A stretch of DNA of 64,000 nt from Gracilimonas sp031580945 (GTDB lineage: Bacteria > Bacteroidota > Rhodothermia > Balneolales > Balneolaceae): contig JAVLBT010000002.1 in the NCBI GenBank assembly GCA_031580945.1, forward strand, positions 1 to 64,000, given 5' to 3'. Below the pieces are notes generated by a model. The model had not been told where the DNA came from and did no database searches. It saw only the letters and a program-made list of their open reading frames with translations. Position 1 is the stretch's first letter; each line of letters begins with the position of its first letter. Positions 43,832 through 52,397 of this stretch are shown here, piece after piece. The position numbers and the translations under genes were made by a program.

Positions 43832-45103
43832 ATGAGCAAAACAGACAAAGACATATCACAAATAGTATATCAATTGCGTGGCAGCGGCCCCGTCATGTTT
43901 TTGGAATCTCAAATGAAAGGTCATCCTTCCAGTGTAAGATCCTTCGTTGCTGCAGAACCTGCAGGGTGGATCAAAGCTTGGGGGAATGACATTGAGATCA
44001 TGCAAAATGGGCAGGTAAGACGGTTTCAACAAAATCCCTGGCAAGCACTAAAAGAATTCAGAAAACCAAAAGAAGATTGGTTATTTGGATATCTGGGCTA
44101 TGATCTGAAGAACCAGCTGGAAAATCTTCAATCCAGAAATAAAGCGCTTTATAAGGCACCTGATATGTGTTTCATAAAGCCAGGGCTGATCTTAGAAATT
44201 GATCTTCAAAATCGCATTAAGATTCTGAGAGGAAGTCTGCCTGAAAAGTATCGCACGATCCAAACCAATGGTGTATCTGTACGACCGAAAAGAAAGATAG
44301 ATAAAGATAAATATATCCATTTGGTGGAGATGGCTAAGCAGGATATCCATGAAGGGGATTATTATGAGATAAATTTGTCGCATGCATTGGAATTTGAATT
44401 TGAGGGAGAGCCCTATGAATTATATGAATCCATGAAACGGGTAGGACCTGTTCCATTCGGAAGTTACCTGTATTTAGGAGATTATGATATCTGTTGCGCA
44501 TCCCCAGAACGATTTTTGGCAAAAAAAGAAGACCGTGTTTGGTCGCAGCCAATAAAAGGCACAGCTTCGCGACAAGTTGAATCGGAGAAGGCTTTAAGGA
44601 AGCTAAGGGAATCTGAAAAAGAACGAGCCGAAAATCTTATGATCGTTGACCTTGTGCGAAATGATCTAAGCCGAATTGCCCTTAAGAATACCGTACAAGT
44701 GTCAGATTTATTTGAGATACAAAGTTTTGAAACCGTACATCAAATGGTTTCTACGGTGGAATGCAAGGTTGACAAGAAAGAAGATAGTATTGAAATTATT
44801 AAAGCCTGTTTCCCAATGGGGTCCATGACCGGCGCTCCTAAGATCTCAGCTATGGAAGCAATCGAAAAATACGAGAATTATAAGCGCGGCATCTATTCGG
44901 GAGCTATAGGATACATAGATCCAAATGGAGATTTTGACTTTAATGTGGTAATCAGGACTGCCATTATTCAAAACAATGATCTTTTTTATCCAGTGGGCGG
45001 GGCTATCACCAGCGATTCAAATCCGAATGAAGAATGGGAAGAGACATTGGTTAAAGCCAGGGCAATTACCAATATTTTACAGAACAGTGAAGGGGCTGAA
45101 TGA
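43832..45103 (+). CDS. pabB: Aminodeoxychorismate synthase component I
   Basis: The 423 aa chorismate-binding enzyme makes 4-amino-4-deoxychorismate for folate. The catalytic PIKGT (in WSQPIKGTASR) has the lysine typical of PabB rather than the PIAGT of anthranilate synthase TrpE. Also present are YYEINLSHALEFE, ENLMIVDLVRNDLSRIA, GSMTGAPKISAMEAIEKYE and RGIYSGAIGYIDPNG. No glutaminase (PabA) gene is adjacent. It is divergent from pyrD (68 bp gap). Confidence 0.93.
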   Translation: MSKTDKDISQIVYQLRGSGPVMFLESQMKGHPSSVRSFVAAEPAGWIKAWGNDIEIMQNGQVRRFQQNPWQALKEFRKPKEDWLFGYLGYDLKNQLENLQSRNKALYKAPDMCFIKPGLILEIDLQNRIKILRGSLPEKYRTIQTNGVSVRPKRKIDKDKYIHLVEMAKQDIHEGDYYEINLSHALEFEFEGEPYELYESMKRVGPVPFGSYLYLGDYDICCASPERFLAKKEDRVWSQPIKGTASRQVESEKALRKLRESEKERAENLMIVDLVRNDLSRIALKNTVQVSDLFEIQSFETVHQMVSTVECKVDKKEDSIEIIKACFPMGSMTGAPKISAMEAIEKYENYKRGIYSGAIGYIDPNGDFDFNVVIRTAIIQNNDLFYPVGGAITSDSNPNEEWEETLVKARAITNILQNSEGAE

Positions 45104-45170
45104 AGTAGCTGATATGAGGGTTATAATGTCAGGACATCACAAAAATAATCACTGAATAAACGCAAATAGA

Positions 45171-46658
45171 ATGAAGGCAACCACGCTTGGAGAGTTGAAG
45201 AAAAGTGGATGGGAATCGGTTTCGGTAAAGGAAGAAATTCGTAGAAACCTGATCAAGAAAATTAAAAATAAAGAAGATCTATTTGAGGGTATTTTAGGTT
45301 ATGACAAAACAGTGTTACCTCAGATACAACATGCACTACTTTCAAAACATGACATGATCTTATTGGGCCTTAGAGGTCAGGCCAAAACGCGTATTCTACG
45401 TATGCTGGTTAACTTTATGGATGAGTATATCCCCATTGTTAAAGGCTCTGAGATCAATGACGATCCTTTAAACCCACTTTCAAAATATGCCAAAGACCTG
45501 GTGGCAGAGAAAGGAGATGATACACCGATCGAATGGTTACATCGCTCCTATAGATACGGAGAAAAATTAGCCACACCGGATACAACAGTCGCAGATCTTA
45601 TAGGAGATATCGATCCTATTAAAGCAGCAACAAAAAAATTAACCCTCGCTGACCAAAATGTTATTAATTTTGGATTGATACCACGTACCAATCGTGGACT
45701 TTTTGTGATCAATGAATTACCCGATCTACAACCAAGGATACAGGTTGCTTTGCTTAATATTATGCAGGAACGGGACATTCAAATTCGGGGATTTAACGTC
45801 CGGATTCCTCTGGATGTATCTATGGCATTTTCTGCAAATCCCGAAGATTATACCAATCGCGGAAATATTATCACCCCCCTTAAGGACCGTATAGATTCTC
45901 AAATTATTACTCATTACCCAAAAGAGCTGGGTATTGGCGTGGATATTACAAGACAAGAAGCCTGGCAAGAACGTGAAAACGGCATAAGAATCCATGTACC
46001 TGAACTATACAGAGAAATTATTGAACAGGCAGCTTTTGAAGCTCGTGATTCAGAATATGTAGACCAAAAAAGCGGAGTCTCAACTCGTATGACCATAACG
46101 GCTTTAGAACAAGTGGTTTCATCAGCAGAACGCAGAGCAATTTTAAATGATGAAAAAGAGACATCTGTGCGAATAGCAGATCTTTATCACATGATTCCGG
46201 CATTAACCGGTAAGATCGAATTGGTATATGAGGGAGAACAGGAGGGAGCTATCAATGTAGCGAAACATATACTTGGAAAAGCAGTTAGTAAAACGTTTAA
46301 AAGACATTTCCCAGATCCCCAAAGTAAAGCTGAGGAACAAAAAGATAAGTACAAAGAAATCATGGATTGGTTTGCCAATGGAAATGAGATCAATATTTCA
46401 GACACGCTCTCAAATAAACATTATGAAAAAGCATTATCAGAAGTTGAGGGTCTGAAAAATGTACTAAAGAAATATGCAAAAGAGATCTCAAAAAAAGAAT
46501 ATCCGGTTTGGATGGATTTTGTATTAGAAGCCCTTCACCAAAACTCAATGCTTAGTAAACAAGACCTTGATGACCAAACATTATATTCCGATATGTTGGG
46601 ATCAATGTTTTCTTCGTTAGGTGATTTTGATGAAGAAGGACTCGACGATTTTGAGTAA
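45171..46658 (+). CDS. MoxR/ChlI-like AAA+ ATPase (NELPDL type)
   Basis: The 495 aa protein is close to the magnesium-chelatase subunit I branch of AAA+ ATPases. It has Walker A-like LLGLRGQAKTRIL (about residue 65), Walker B-like GLFVINELPDL, sensor-like AFSANPEDYTNRG and arginine-finger-like TPLKDRIDSQI. The Walker B acidic pair is Asn-Glu instead of Asp-Glu. No chlorophyll gene is present, so a chelatase role is unlikely. Relatives often lie near a VWA-domain protein, as MoxR chaperones do; none is adjacent here, so the partner is unknown. Confidence 0.85.
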   Translation: MKATTLGELKKSGWESVSVKEEIRRNLIKKIKNKEDLFEGILGYDKTVLPQIQHALLSKHDMILLGLRGQAKTRILRMLVNFMDEYIPIVKGSEINDDPLNPLSKYAKDLVAEKGDDTPIEWLHRSYRYGEKLATPDTTVADLIGDIDPIKAATKKLTLADQNVINFGLIPRTNRGLFVINELPDLQPRIQVALLNIMQERDIQIRGFNVRIPLDVSMAFSANPEDYTNRGNIITPLKDRIDSQIITHYPKELGIGVDITRQEAWQERENGIRIHVPELYREIIEQAAFEARDSEYVDQKSGVSTRMTITALEQVVSSAERRAILNDEKETSVRIADLYHMIPALTGKIELVYEGEQEGAINVAKHILGKAVSKTFKRHFPDPQSKAEEQKDKYKEIMDWFANGNEINISDTLSNKHYEKALSEVEGLKNVLKKYAKEISKKEYPVWMDFVLEALHQNSMLSKQDLDDQTLYSDMLGSMFSSLGDFDEEGLDDFE

Positions 46659-46735
46659 TTATTTCATTGAATTCAGTTCAAGTTAATCTTATATTTAAAG
46701 CCTTTGCAAATTTCAAGCAAGTACAGCACAAGACC

Positions 46736-46954
46736 ATGAAAAAAGGAATTCATCCAGATTACAAAGAAATTACGGTATTGATGAGTGATGGTACCGAAAT
46801 CCAAACCCGCAGTACAATGGACACCAAAGATGGTGTTTATCGAAGCGAAGTTGATTCTAAAAACCATCCATTTTATACCAAGAGCAATACATTTACGTCT
46901 ACAGCAGGCCGGGTCGACCGTTTCAAGCGTCGTTATGGCAAAAAAGACGATTAA
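46736..46954 (+). CDS. rpmE: 50S ribosomal protein L31, cysteine-free form
   Basis: The product from ATG 46736 is 72 aa: KKGIHPDYKEITVLMSDGTE at the start, SKNHPFYTKSNTFT in the middle, and the end TAGRVDRFKRRYGKK is diagnostic of L31. It lacks all the zinc-ligand cysteines of the CxxC-containing form, so it is the C-minus type that needs no zinc. The extended upstream reading frame to 46667 is not used. A strong terminator follows at 46977. Confidence 0.95.
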   Translation: MKKGIHPDYKEITVLMSDGTEIQTRSTMDTKDGVYRSEVDSKNHPFYTKSNTFTSTAGRVDRFKRRYGKKDD

Positions 46955-46976
46955 ATTGTTTTTTAACTATTTATAG

Positions 46977-47012
46977 AGGATGCATCATCAATAGTGATGC
47001 GTCCTTTTTTTT
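46977..47012 (+). terminator. Intrinsic terminator of rpmE
   Basis: AGGATGCATCA (46977-46987) pairs with TGATGCGTCCT (46995-47005) over 11 bp with one G:T, followed by eight T. Confidence 0.93.
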
Positions 47013-47024
47013 ATTTAGGAGCAT

Positions 47025-47657
47025 ATGGATATCCGCAAATTTGAAGTAGGTCCTTTTCTGGAGAATACTTATCTGCTGACCAACAAAGATCAACATATCC
47101 TTATTGATCCGGGGTTTTCTACCGAAACGGAATTCAGGGATTTTAAACAATCACTGACTGGCGACCTGCAAGCAATTGTGCTAACACATGCACATGTAGA
47201 TCATGTAATGGGAATTGACCGTACACTCCTCGATTTTGATATTCCAGTCTATCTTTGTGAAGAAGAACGTTTTTTGTGGGATAATTTTGGAAGTCAGGCA
47301 AAAATGTTTGGTCTCAATCAGGGGGGCTTTACTTTTAAACCTCATTCTTTGCCAAAAGAAGGAAACTTTGAAATCGGAAATTTTAGATTCGAATGCTTGT
47401 ATACCCCCGGGCATTCACCAGATCATATCTCGCTTTATTTTGAAGATGAACAAGCCTTGATCGCAGGTGATACTTTGTTTAAGGAAAGCATTGGTCGGAC
47501 AGACCTGTATCAAGGTGATTTCACAATTCTGGAAAAGAGTATTCAAGAGAAGTTGTATGTTTTACCAGAACAGACAACCGTTTATCCCGGGCATGGACCC
47601 ACAACAACCATTGGCCATGAAAAAAAGTCAAATGCATTCGTTAAGGCTGGATCTTAA
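47025..47657 (+). CDS. MBL-fold metallo-hydrolase (glyoxalase II-like)
   Basis: The 210 aa protein has the metallo-beta-lactamase dinuclear zinc motif THAHVDHVMG (residues about 54-63), the third ligand region TPGHSPDHISLYF, the bridging Asp in LIAGDTLFKESIGRTDL and the last His in VYPGHGPTTTIGHEK. This pattern matches YcbL/glyoxalase II-type thioester hydrolases. The physiological substrate is unknown. It is transcribed after the rpmE terminator. Confidence 0.9.
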   Translation: MDIRKFEVGPFLENTYLLTNKDQHILIDPGFSTETEFRDFKQSLTGDLQAIVLTHAHVDHVMGIDRTLLDFDIPVYLCEEERFLWDNFGSQAKMFGLNQGGFTFKPHSLPKEGNFEIGNFRFECLYTPGHSPDHISLYFEDEQALIAGDTLFKESIGRTDLYQGDFTILEKSIQEKLYVLPEQTTVYPGHGPTTTIGHEKKSNAFVKAGS

Positions 47658-47767
47658 TGCATTCGTGAATATTCCCTATACGGAATAAACCGACTGACAT
47701 TTTATTATTTGGTAACAGTTTGAGATATATATGCTATGGTATCATGCGCATTGAAAGGAAGCCGATA

Positions 47768-48385
47768 TTACTTTGATTTGTCACGTAATTTTGAGATCTG
47801 CTCTTTGTAATGATCCGATTTGTCCATATCTCTGTCTATGAGCCTTTCATACATTTTTATCGCCTCTTTATGGCGTCCTTGATTGGTATGAATTTTAGCT
47901 AAAGTTTCAGATGCAAGATCATCAATCTCCTCAGAATCTTTACTGAGGTCAGAACTATCAAAATCTTCATCTTCAGATGGTATTTGTATACGCTGAGATT
48001 CTACTTCTTCAAGCATTTGTATCAAACGGTCCAGGTCAAGAATAGGGGATGTTCTTGAAGCTTGTTGAAGTTTTATCCCGGTTGAAATGTAAGATTTGGT
48101 CGGAATAGCAGCTTCAAACTTTTCAGGATGAACCAGGAAATAATGCAGATGCTCCATGAGTGGACTACCCGGAGCATACGTTTTCGCTTTTAAAGCTTCT
48201 TGTATTGATTTTTTGTTTTCATTTTGTAAATGGTAGAACCAGGAAAGCAGAAAATGTCCAACGGCATCAGGCCCTCTTTTCTTCAAATGGCGTTTTAGCT
48301 TGGTAATGACCTGATCAGGTTCATCTTCAAACTTTTCAACATAAGAAGAGAGTGATTTTGGGATATGAAAAGGAAGTTCTTGCAT
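47768..48385 (-). CDS. TPR-like hypothetical cytoplasmic protein
   Basis: The product from ATG 48385 is 205 aa: MQELPFHIPKSLSSYVEKFE, a helical repeat region (KKRGPDAVGHFLLSWFYHLQ), an acidic linker (about 150-165) and a C-terminal tetratricopeptide-like unit (ASETLAKIHTNQGRHKEAIK, then YERLIDRD). An upstream ATG at 48451 overlaps the lptE stop but would add 22 residues that look non-coding. No signal peptide. The order sigma-54 activator, lptE, TPR protein hints at an envelope role. Confidence 0.72.
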   Translation of the reverse strand: MQELPFHIPKSLSSYVEKFEDEPDQVITKLKRHLKKRGPDAVGHFLLSWFYHLQNENKKSIQEALKAKTYAPGSPLMEHLHYFLVHPEKFEAAIPTKSYISTGIKLQQASRTSPILDLDRLIQMLEEVESQRIQIPSEDEDFDSSDLSKDSEEIDDLASETLAKIHTNQGRHKEAIKMYERLIDRDMDKSDHYKEQISKLRDKSK

Positions 48386-48444
48386 GCAGTAGGTTTTTAT
48401 AGCTGCACAATAATAAAGGGTAGGAGGCTTACAGTCAAAGTAAA

Positions 48445-48960
48445 TTACCAATTACTTACTGAGTCATTGAACATATTATTTGCAATCTGTTCCAGAGCAC
48501 TATTTGCCGCCTGATTCTCCCCGTTTATAGGATCTTCAGTGGGGTCAAAGGTAAATTTTCCAGTAAAGGATTTACTCCACTGCGGTTCTTCATCTTTTGT
48601 ATAGGAATATGTTGCTCTTACGGTGATGCTAACTTCATTCTGTGTGGCTTGCTCCTCGCCGCTAATAGTGAAAGGGCGGTTACTGTATGCAGTTATAACT
48701 CCATCTAACACGGCATCAGCATCGGCTTCGGTATTCGCCAGGCTCAGGCTGCTTTGATTCACAAAACGGTTGATTAGGACGTCATTAAGCCGATTACTTA
48801 GGTCTCCCAAGCCACTATTAGATTGGTCGGGAAAAAATGGGATATAAATAGTTTCCACTCCTGCTGGAATAGATGCACCTGTAAAGCTATACCTGATACA
48901 TCCACCAGATAAAAAACCTATGGCTATGACCAGCAGCAGCCAATACTTAATCGAGTCCAT
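48445..48960 (-). CDS. lptE: LptE-like LPS-assembly lipoprotein
   Basis: The 171 aa protein has a lipoprotein signal (YWLLLVIAIGFLSGGC, Cys about 21), then IRYSFTGASIPAGVETIYIPF and a beta-alpha fold with DAVLDGVITAYSNRPFTISG and VSITVRATYSYTKDEEPQWS. This is the Bacteroidota-type LptE, which plugs the LptD channel in the outer membrane. Its 5' end overlaps the sigma-54 activator gene by 14 bp. That neighbour pairing is common in this group. Confidence 0.88.
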   Translation of the reverse strand: MDSIKYWLLLVIAIGFLSGGCIRYSFTGASIPAGVETIYIPFFPDQSNSGLGDLSNRLNDVLINRFVNQSSLSLANTEADADAVLDGVITAYSNRPFTISGEEQATQNEVSITVRATYSYTKDEEPQWSKSFTGKFTFDPTEDPINGENQAANSALEQIANNMFNDSVSNW

Positions 48961-50233
48961 ATTGGTCTAATTTTCTGTATAAAGTTCGTTCACTAACCCC
49001 AAGTGATTCTGATGCTTTTCTTCTATTTCCGTCAAACCGTTGGAGAGCTTGATGAATGAGGAATTTTTCAGCCTCTTCAATAGATGGAATTTCATCCCCG
49101 GAAAAGAACTGGGATAATTCTGATTCTTCTGACTCCTCATAATCAGGTTCTTCAGGCATAGATTGCATACCCAGGGGAGCATGGTTTCCCAAATTTACAT
49201 CTACATCCGAAACGTTTGTTTTATTTACCTCATCTCGAACTGATGCGGGTAGCGCTTTAATATTCTTATTCGAAAATGTTGAATATAGAAAGTTGGCAAA
49301 CATCTTTTTGACATCAGCAATATCATTTCGTAATTCAACCAAAGCGCGATAAACGAGTTCACGGTCGGCTTTGCCAAAATCACCATCATGGGCTTGTTCC
49401 CTTTGGTCTTTTGGAGTTACCATTGGAAGATTATCTGCACTGCCCTCGTGTTGCCTTCCCTTAAGGTATTTTTGAAGTTTTTCTTTGTCGATAAATTGAG
49501 ATTTTTCCAATACAACCAATTGCTCGGCCACATTCCGGAGCTCCCGAATATTTCCCGGCCAACGATATGAAACTAAAAGTTCGCGGGCTTCATCCGAAAA
49601 TCCTTTAAAAACGGAATCATATTCTGCTGAATATTCCTGAACAAATTTTCGGAAGATTGGTATAATATCTTCTTGCCGGTCTCGCAAAGGTGGTAATTTG
49701 ATCTGTACAGTATCCAGCCGGTAATAAAGATCTTCCCGAAAATCCCCATCCTTTACCATTTTCCAGAGATCTTGGTTAGTAGCAGCTATGACCCTGACAT
49801 CCGTAGTCTGAACTTTACTGGAGCCAACTCTGAAAAACTCTCCGTTTTCTAATACGCGAAGCAGCTTGACCTGAACATTTTTAGGTGTATCGCCGATCTC
49901 ATCCAAAAAGATCGTACCCCCATCTGCTTTTTCAAAATATCCCTCACGAGAAGTTTCTGCTCCGGTAAAGGCACCTTTTTCATGTCCAAAAAGTTCACTT
50001 TCGATAATTCCTTCGGGAATTGCACCACAATTTACGATCACCAGGTTATTACGGCTTCTTTTACTCATGGCATGTATGGCCCTGGCCGTAACATCTTTTC
50101 CAACTCCACTCTCTCCCTGCAAAGTGACCGTAATATCAGTCTTTGCCACTTGCATGATCTTATCAATAACCTGACGCATGGGCTCTGAGGTGCCCAATAA
50201 ACCATATTGCTCCTGAAATACTTCTCTGTCCAT
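48947..50233 (-). CDS. Sigma-54-dependent transcription activator without receiver domain
   Basis: The 428 aa protein starts directly with the central AAA+ domain (about 10-240). It has Walker A GESGVGKD, the sigma-54-contact loop ELFGHEKGAFTGAE, Walker B GGTIFLDEIGD and YRWPGNIRELRNVAEQ. The C-terminal Fis-type helix-turn-helix reads NRRKASESLGVSERTLYRKL. A polar linker (about 265-385) separates the two. There is no receiver or other sensor domain, so control must come from another protein or from expression level. It overlaps lptE. Confidence 0.93.
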   Translation of the reverse strand: MDREVFQEQYGLLGTSEPMRQVIDKIMQVAKTDITVTLQGESGVGKDVTARAIHAMSKRSRNNLVIVNCGAIPEGIIESELFGHEKGAFTGAETSREGYFEKADGGTIFLDEIGDTPKNVQVKLLRVLENGEFFRVGSSKVQTTDVRVIAATNQDLWKMVKDGDFREDLYYRLDTVQIKLPPLRDRQEDIIPIFRKFVQEYSAEYDSVFKGFSDEARELLVSYRWPGNIRELRNVAEQLVVLEKSQFIDKEKLQKYLKGRQHEGSADNLPMVTPKDQREQAHDGDFGKADRELVYRALVELRNDIADVKKMFANFLYSTFSNKNIKALPASVRDEVNKTNVSDVDVNLGNHAPLGMQSMPEEPDYEESEESELSQFFSGDEIPSIEEAEKFLIHQALQRFDGNRRKASESLGVSERTLYRKLDQYGLD

Positions 50234-50367
50234 AAATTAATTACACTTTTTACTTTTATCTTCCAATCTTTGAATATACCTGCATTTCTTTACTGCCAGA
50301 ATGACGTAATTTAATCATTCCTATTGTGGTAAGTAAACGAAAAGTAAGGTTGAAAAATTTGGGAAGT

Positions 50368-50850
50368 TCAGGATTTTATAAGCTCTGTAGCGTGTTCAAC
50401 AGGAAGGGCACGTGTTTCCTTAAAACTTGATAAAACTAAGTTAGATCGTGTTTTGCTTACACCGTTCCAGGCCTGAATGCGAGAGAGTAAACTTTCAAAG
50501 GAACCGGTGTTCTTAGTCCGAACCTTTAAGAAATGAGAACCATCTCCGGTAATTGAATGGCATTCAAGTACTTCTTCTTCAGCTGAAGCTTTTTCTACAA
50601 AATTCTGATAATTTTCTGACCCATCTACTTGCACAAAAATAAAGGCGGTAATATCAAAATGAAATTTTTTACTGTTTAAAATTGCTTTGTAGCCTTCTAT
50701 AAGACCTCTTTCTTCAAGCTTTTTCATTCGTTCAGAAACTGAAGGAACTGAAAGATTAACAAGATCAGCGATGGTGTTGCGTTGTGCGCGTCCATTTTGC
50801 TGTAAATGATTAAGAATAGCAATGTCAGTATCGTCTAATAAATGGCTCAT
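50368..50850 (-). CDS. Lrp/AsnC family transcription regulator
   Basis: The 160 aa protein has an N-terminal helix-turn-helix (LDDTDIAILNHLQQNGRAQR; LSVPSVSERMKKLEERGLI) and a C-terminal AsnC ligand-binding domain (FIFVQVDGSENYQNF; VLECHSITGDGSHFLKVRTK). It is expected to form an octamer and respond to an amino acid; which one is unknown. It is divergent from serS. Confidence 0.9.
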   Translation of the reverse strand: MSHLLDDTDIAILNHLQQNGRAQRNTIADLVNLSVPSVSERMKKLEERGLIEGYKAILNSKKFHFDITAFIFVQVDGSENYQNFVEKASAEEEVLECHSITGDGSHFLKVRTKNTGSFESLLSRIQAWNGVSKTRSNLVLSSFKETRALPVEHATELIKS

Positions 50851-51038
50851 GTTGGAGTCTTAGTTCCTAAAATTTATTTGAATGACTAAAAATAACCTAA
50901 ATTATTTAGGTAATCAATGGTAGAAGCGCTTCCATTTATGTATTTACATTTAGGTGTATTATGACAAAAAATCTGTAACAAAAAGGCGAATACCTCTTAT
51001 CTTTGCGATTCAAATTTCTAACTGAATTCAAAAGTTTC

Positions 51039-52307
51039 ATGCTTGATATCAACTTCATACGCGATCACCAAAAAAAGGTGGAACAAGCAATTATTAATAA
51101 AGGAGAAAAAGATACTTCCGTAGTGCAGAAAGTTCTCGAGGCTGATGAGAAGTGGCGTTCAAAAGTGCATGAAGGTGATCTATTACGTGCGGAAAGCAAT
51201 ACCAAAGCAAAAGAGATCGGGAAATTGATGGGACAGGGCAAGAAAGAAGAAGCCCAGGCTATTATTCAGAAAACTTCTGAAATGAAGGAAGAGATCAAAG
51301 GCATCGAAGAAGAGGTTCGGGAGCTGAGCGAAAAAAGAGAAAATCTGTTACTTAAAATCCCGAATGTTCCGCATGAAAGTGTGCCTGTAGGCTTCACTGA
51401 GGACGATAACGAGACCTTCAAAACCTGGGGCGAGATCGACGAAAGGGAATGGCTGAAACCGCACTGGGAAATAACGGAAAAGCACGGTTGGATTGATTTC
51501 AAGAGGGGAGTAAAAGTAACGGGAGCCGGATTTCCCTTTTATGTGGGCCCGGTTGCTCAGCTTCAGCGTGCACTGATCAATTATTTTATAAATGAAGGCG
51601 TAGAAGCTGGATATACCGAGCTGCAAGCACCCTATTTTGTAAATGAAGATTCTGCGCGCGGCACCGGACAAATTCCAGACAAGGAAGACATGATGTATGA
51701 AATTCCCCGGGATGAATTCTTTATGATTCCCACCGCTGAAGTGCCCGTCACTAATTTTCACAGAGACGAGATTTTTGAGCTGGATGAAGTACCCCGAAAA
51801 TATGTAGCCTACACGCCATGCTGGCGACGGGAAGCCGGTTCTTATGGCAAAGATGTCCGTGGCTTGAACCGACTGCATCAATTTGATAAGGTGGAACTTG
51901 TGAAGATCGTAAAACCAGAAAATTCCTATAACGAATTAGAGAGTTTGAGGGAGCATGCAGAAAAGCTACTCGAAGCCCTTGAACTACCTTATCGAACGCT
52001 GCTAATGTGTACAGGCGATATGGGATTCACCCAAAGTAAAAAATATGATCTTGAAGTTTGGAGCCCGGGACAAAAGCGCTGGCTGGAAGTAAGTTCTTGC
52101 TCAAATTTTGAAAGTTTTCAAGCCAGACGAATGCAACTTCGATATCGTAAAGATGAGAAAGATATTGAGATCCTTCACACGCTGAATGGTTCCGGCTTAG
52201 CCTTGCCGAGGGTCGTTGCTGCAATTATAGAAACCTATCAGGAAGAAAATGGGAAGATAAAAGTGCCTGAAGTGCTTAAACCATTTTTTGGCAGAGATCA
52301 TCTTTAG
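51039..52307 (+). CDS. serS: Seryl-tRNA synthetase
   Basis: The 422 aa class II synthetase charges tRNA-Ser. The N-terminal coiled-coil arm (about 30-105) is rich in Lys/Glu. Motif 2 is CWRREAGSYGKDVRGLNRLH, motif 3 is GSGLALPRVVAAIIE, and TAEVPVTNFHRDEI and FTQSKKYDLEVW are typical. The canonical start MLDINFIRDH corresponds to ATG 51039; the frame is open upstream to a TTG at 51003 but these residues are not conserved. Confidence 0.97.
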   Translation: MLDINFIRDHQKKVEQAIINKGEKDTSVVQKVLEADEKWRSKVHEGDLLRAESNTKAKEIGKLMGQGKKEEAQAIIQKTSEMKEEIKGIEEEVRELSEKRENLLLKIPNVPHESVPVGFTEDDNETFKTWGEIDEREWLKPHWEITEKHGWIDFKRGVKVTGAGFPFYVGPVAQLQRALINYFINEGVEAGYTELQAPYFVNEDSARGTGQIPDKEDMMYEIPRDEFFMIPTAEVPVTNFHRDEIFELDEVPRKYVAYTPCWRREAGSYGKDVRGLNRLHQFDKVELVKIVKPENSYNELESLREHAEKLLEALELPYRTLLMCTGDMGFTQSKKYDLEVWSPGQKRWLEVSSCSNFESFQARRMQLRYRKDEKDIEILHTLNGSGLALPRVVAAIIETYQEENGKIKVPEVLKPFFGRDHL

Positions 52308-52397
52308 GAATCTTGTCGCTAAATAATCCTTTAGCTTTTCCCATCATTTCATTTGGGCAGGATAATAGTATCTTAGAAACTTTATTAATCGATAACA

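Noticed and set aside
45171..46658. True magnesium chelatase subunit
   Set aside because: No chlorophyll or cobalamin chelatase genes are nearby and the Walker B motif differs; a MoxR-like role fits better.
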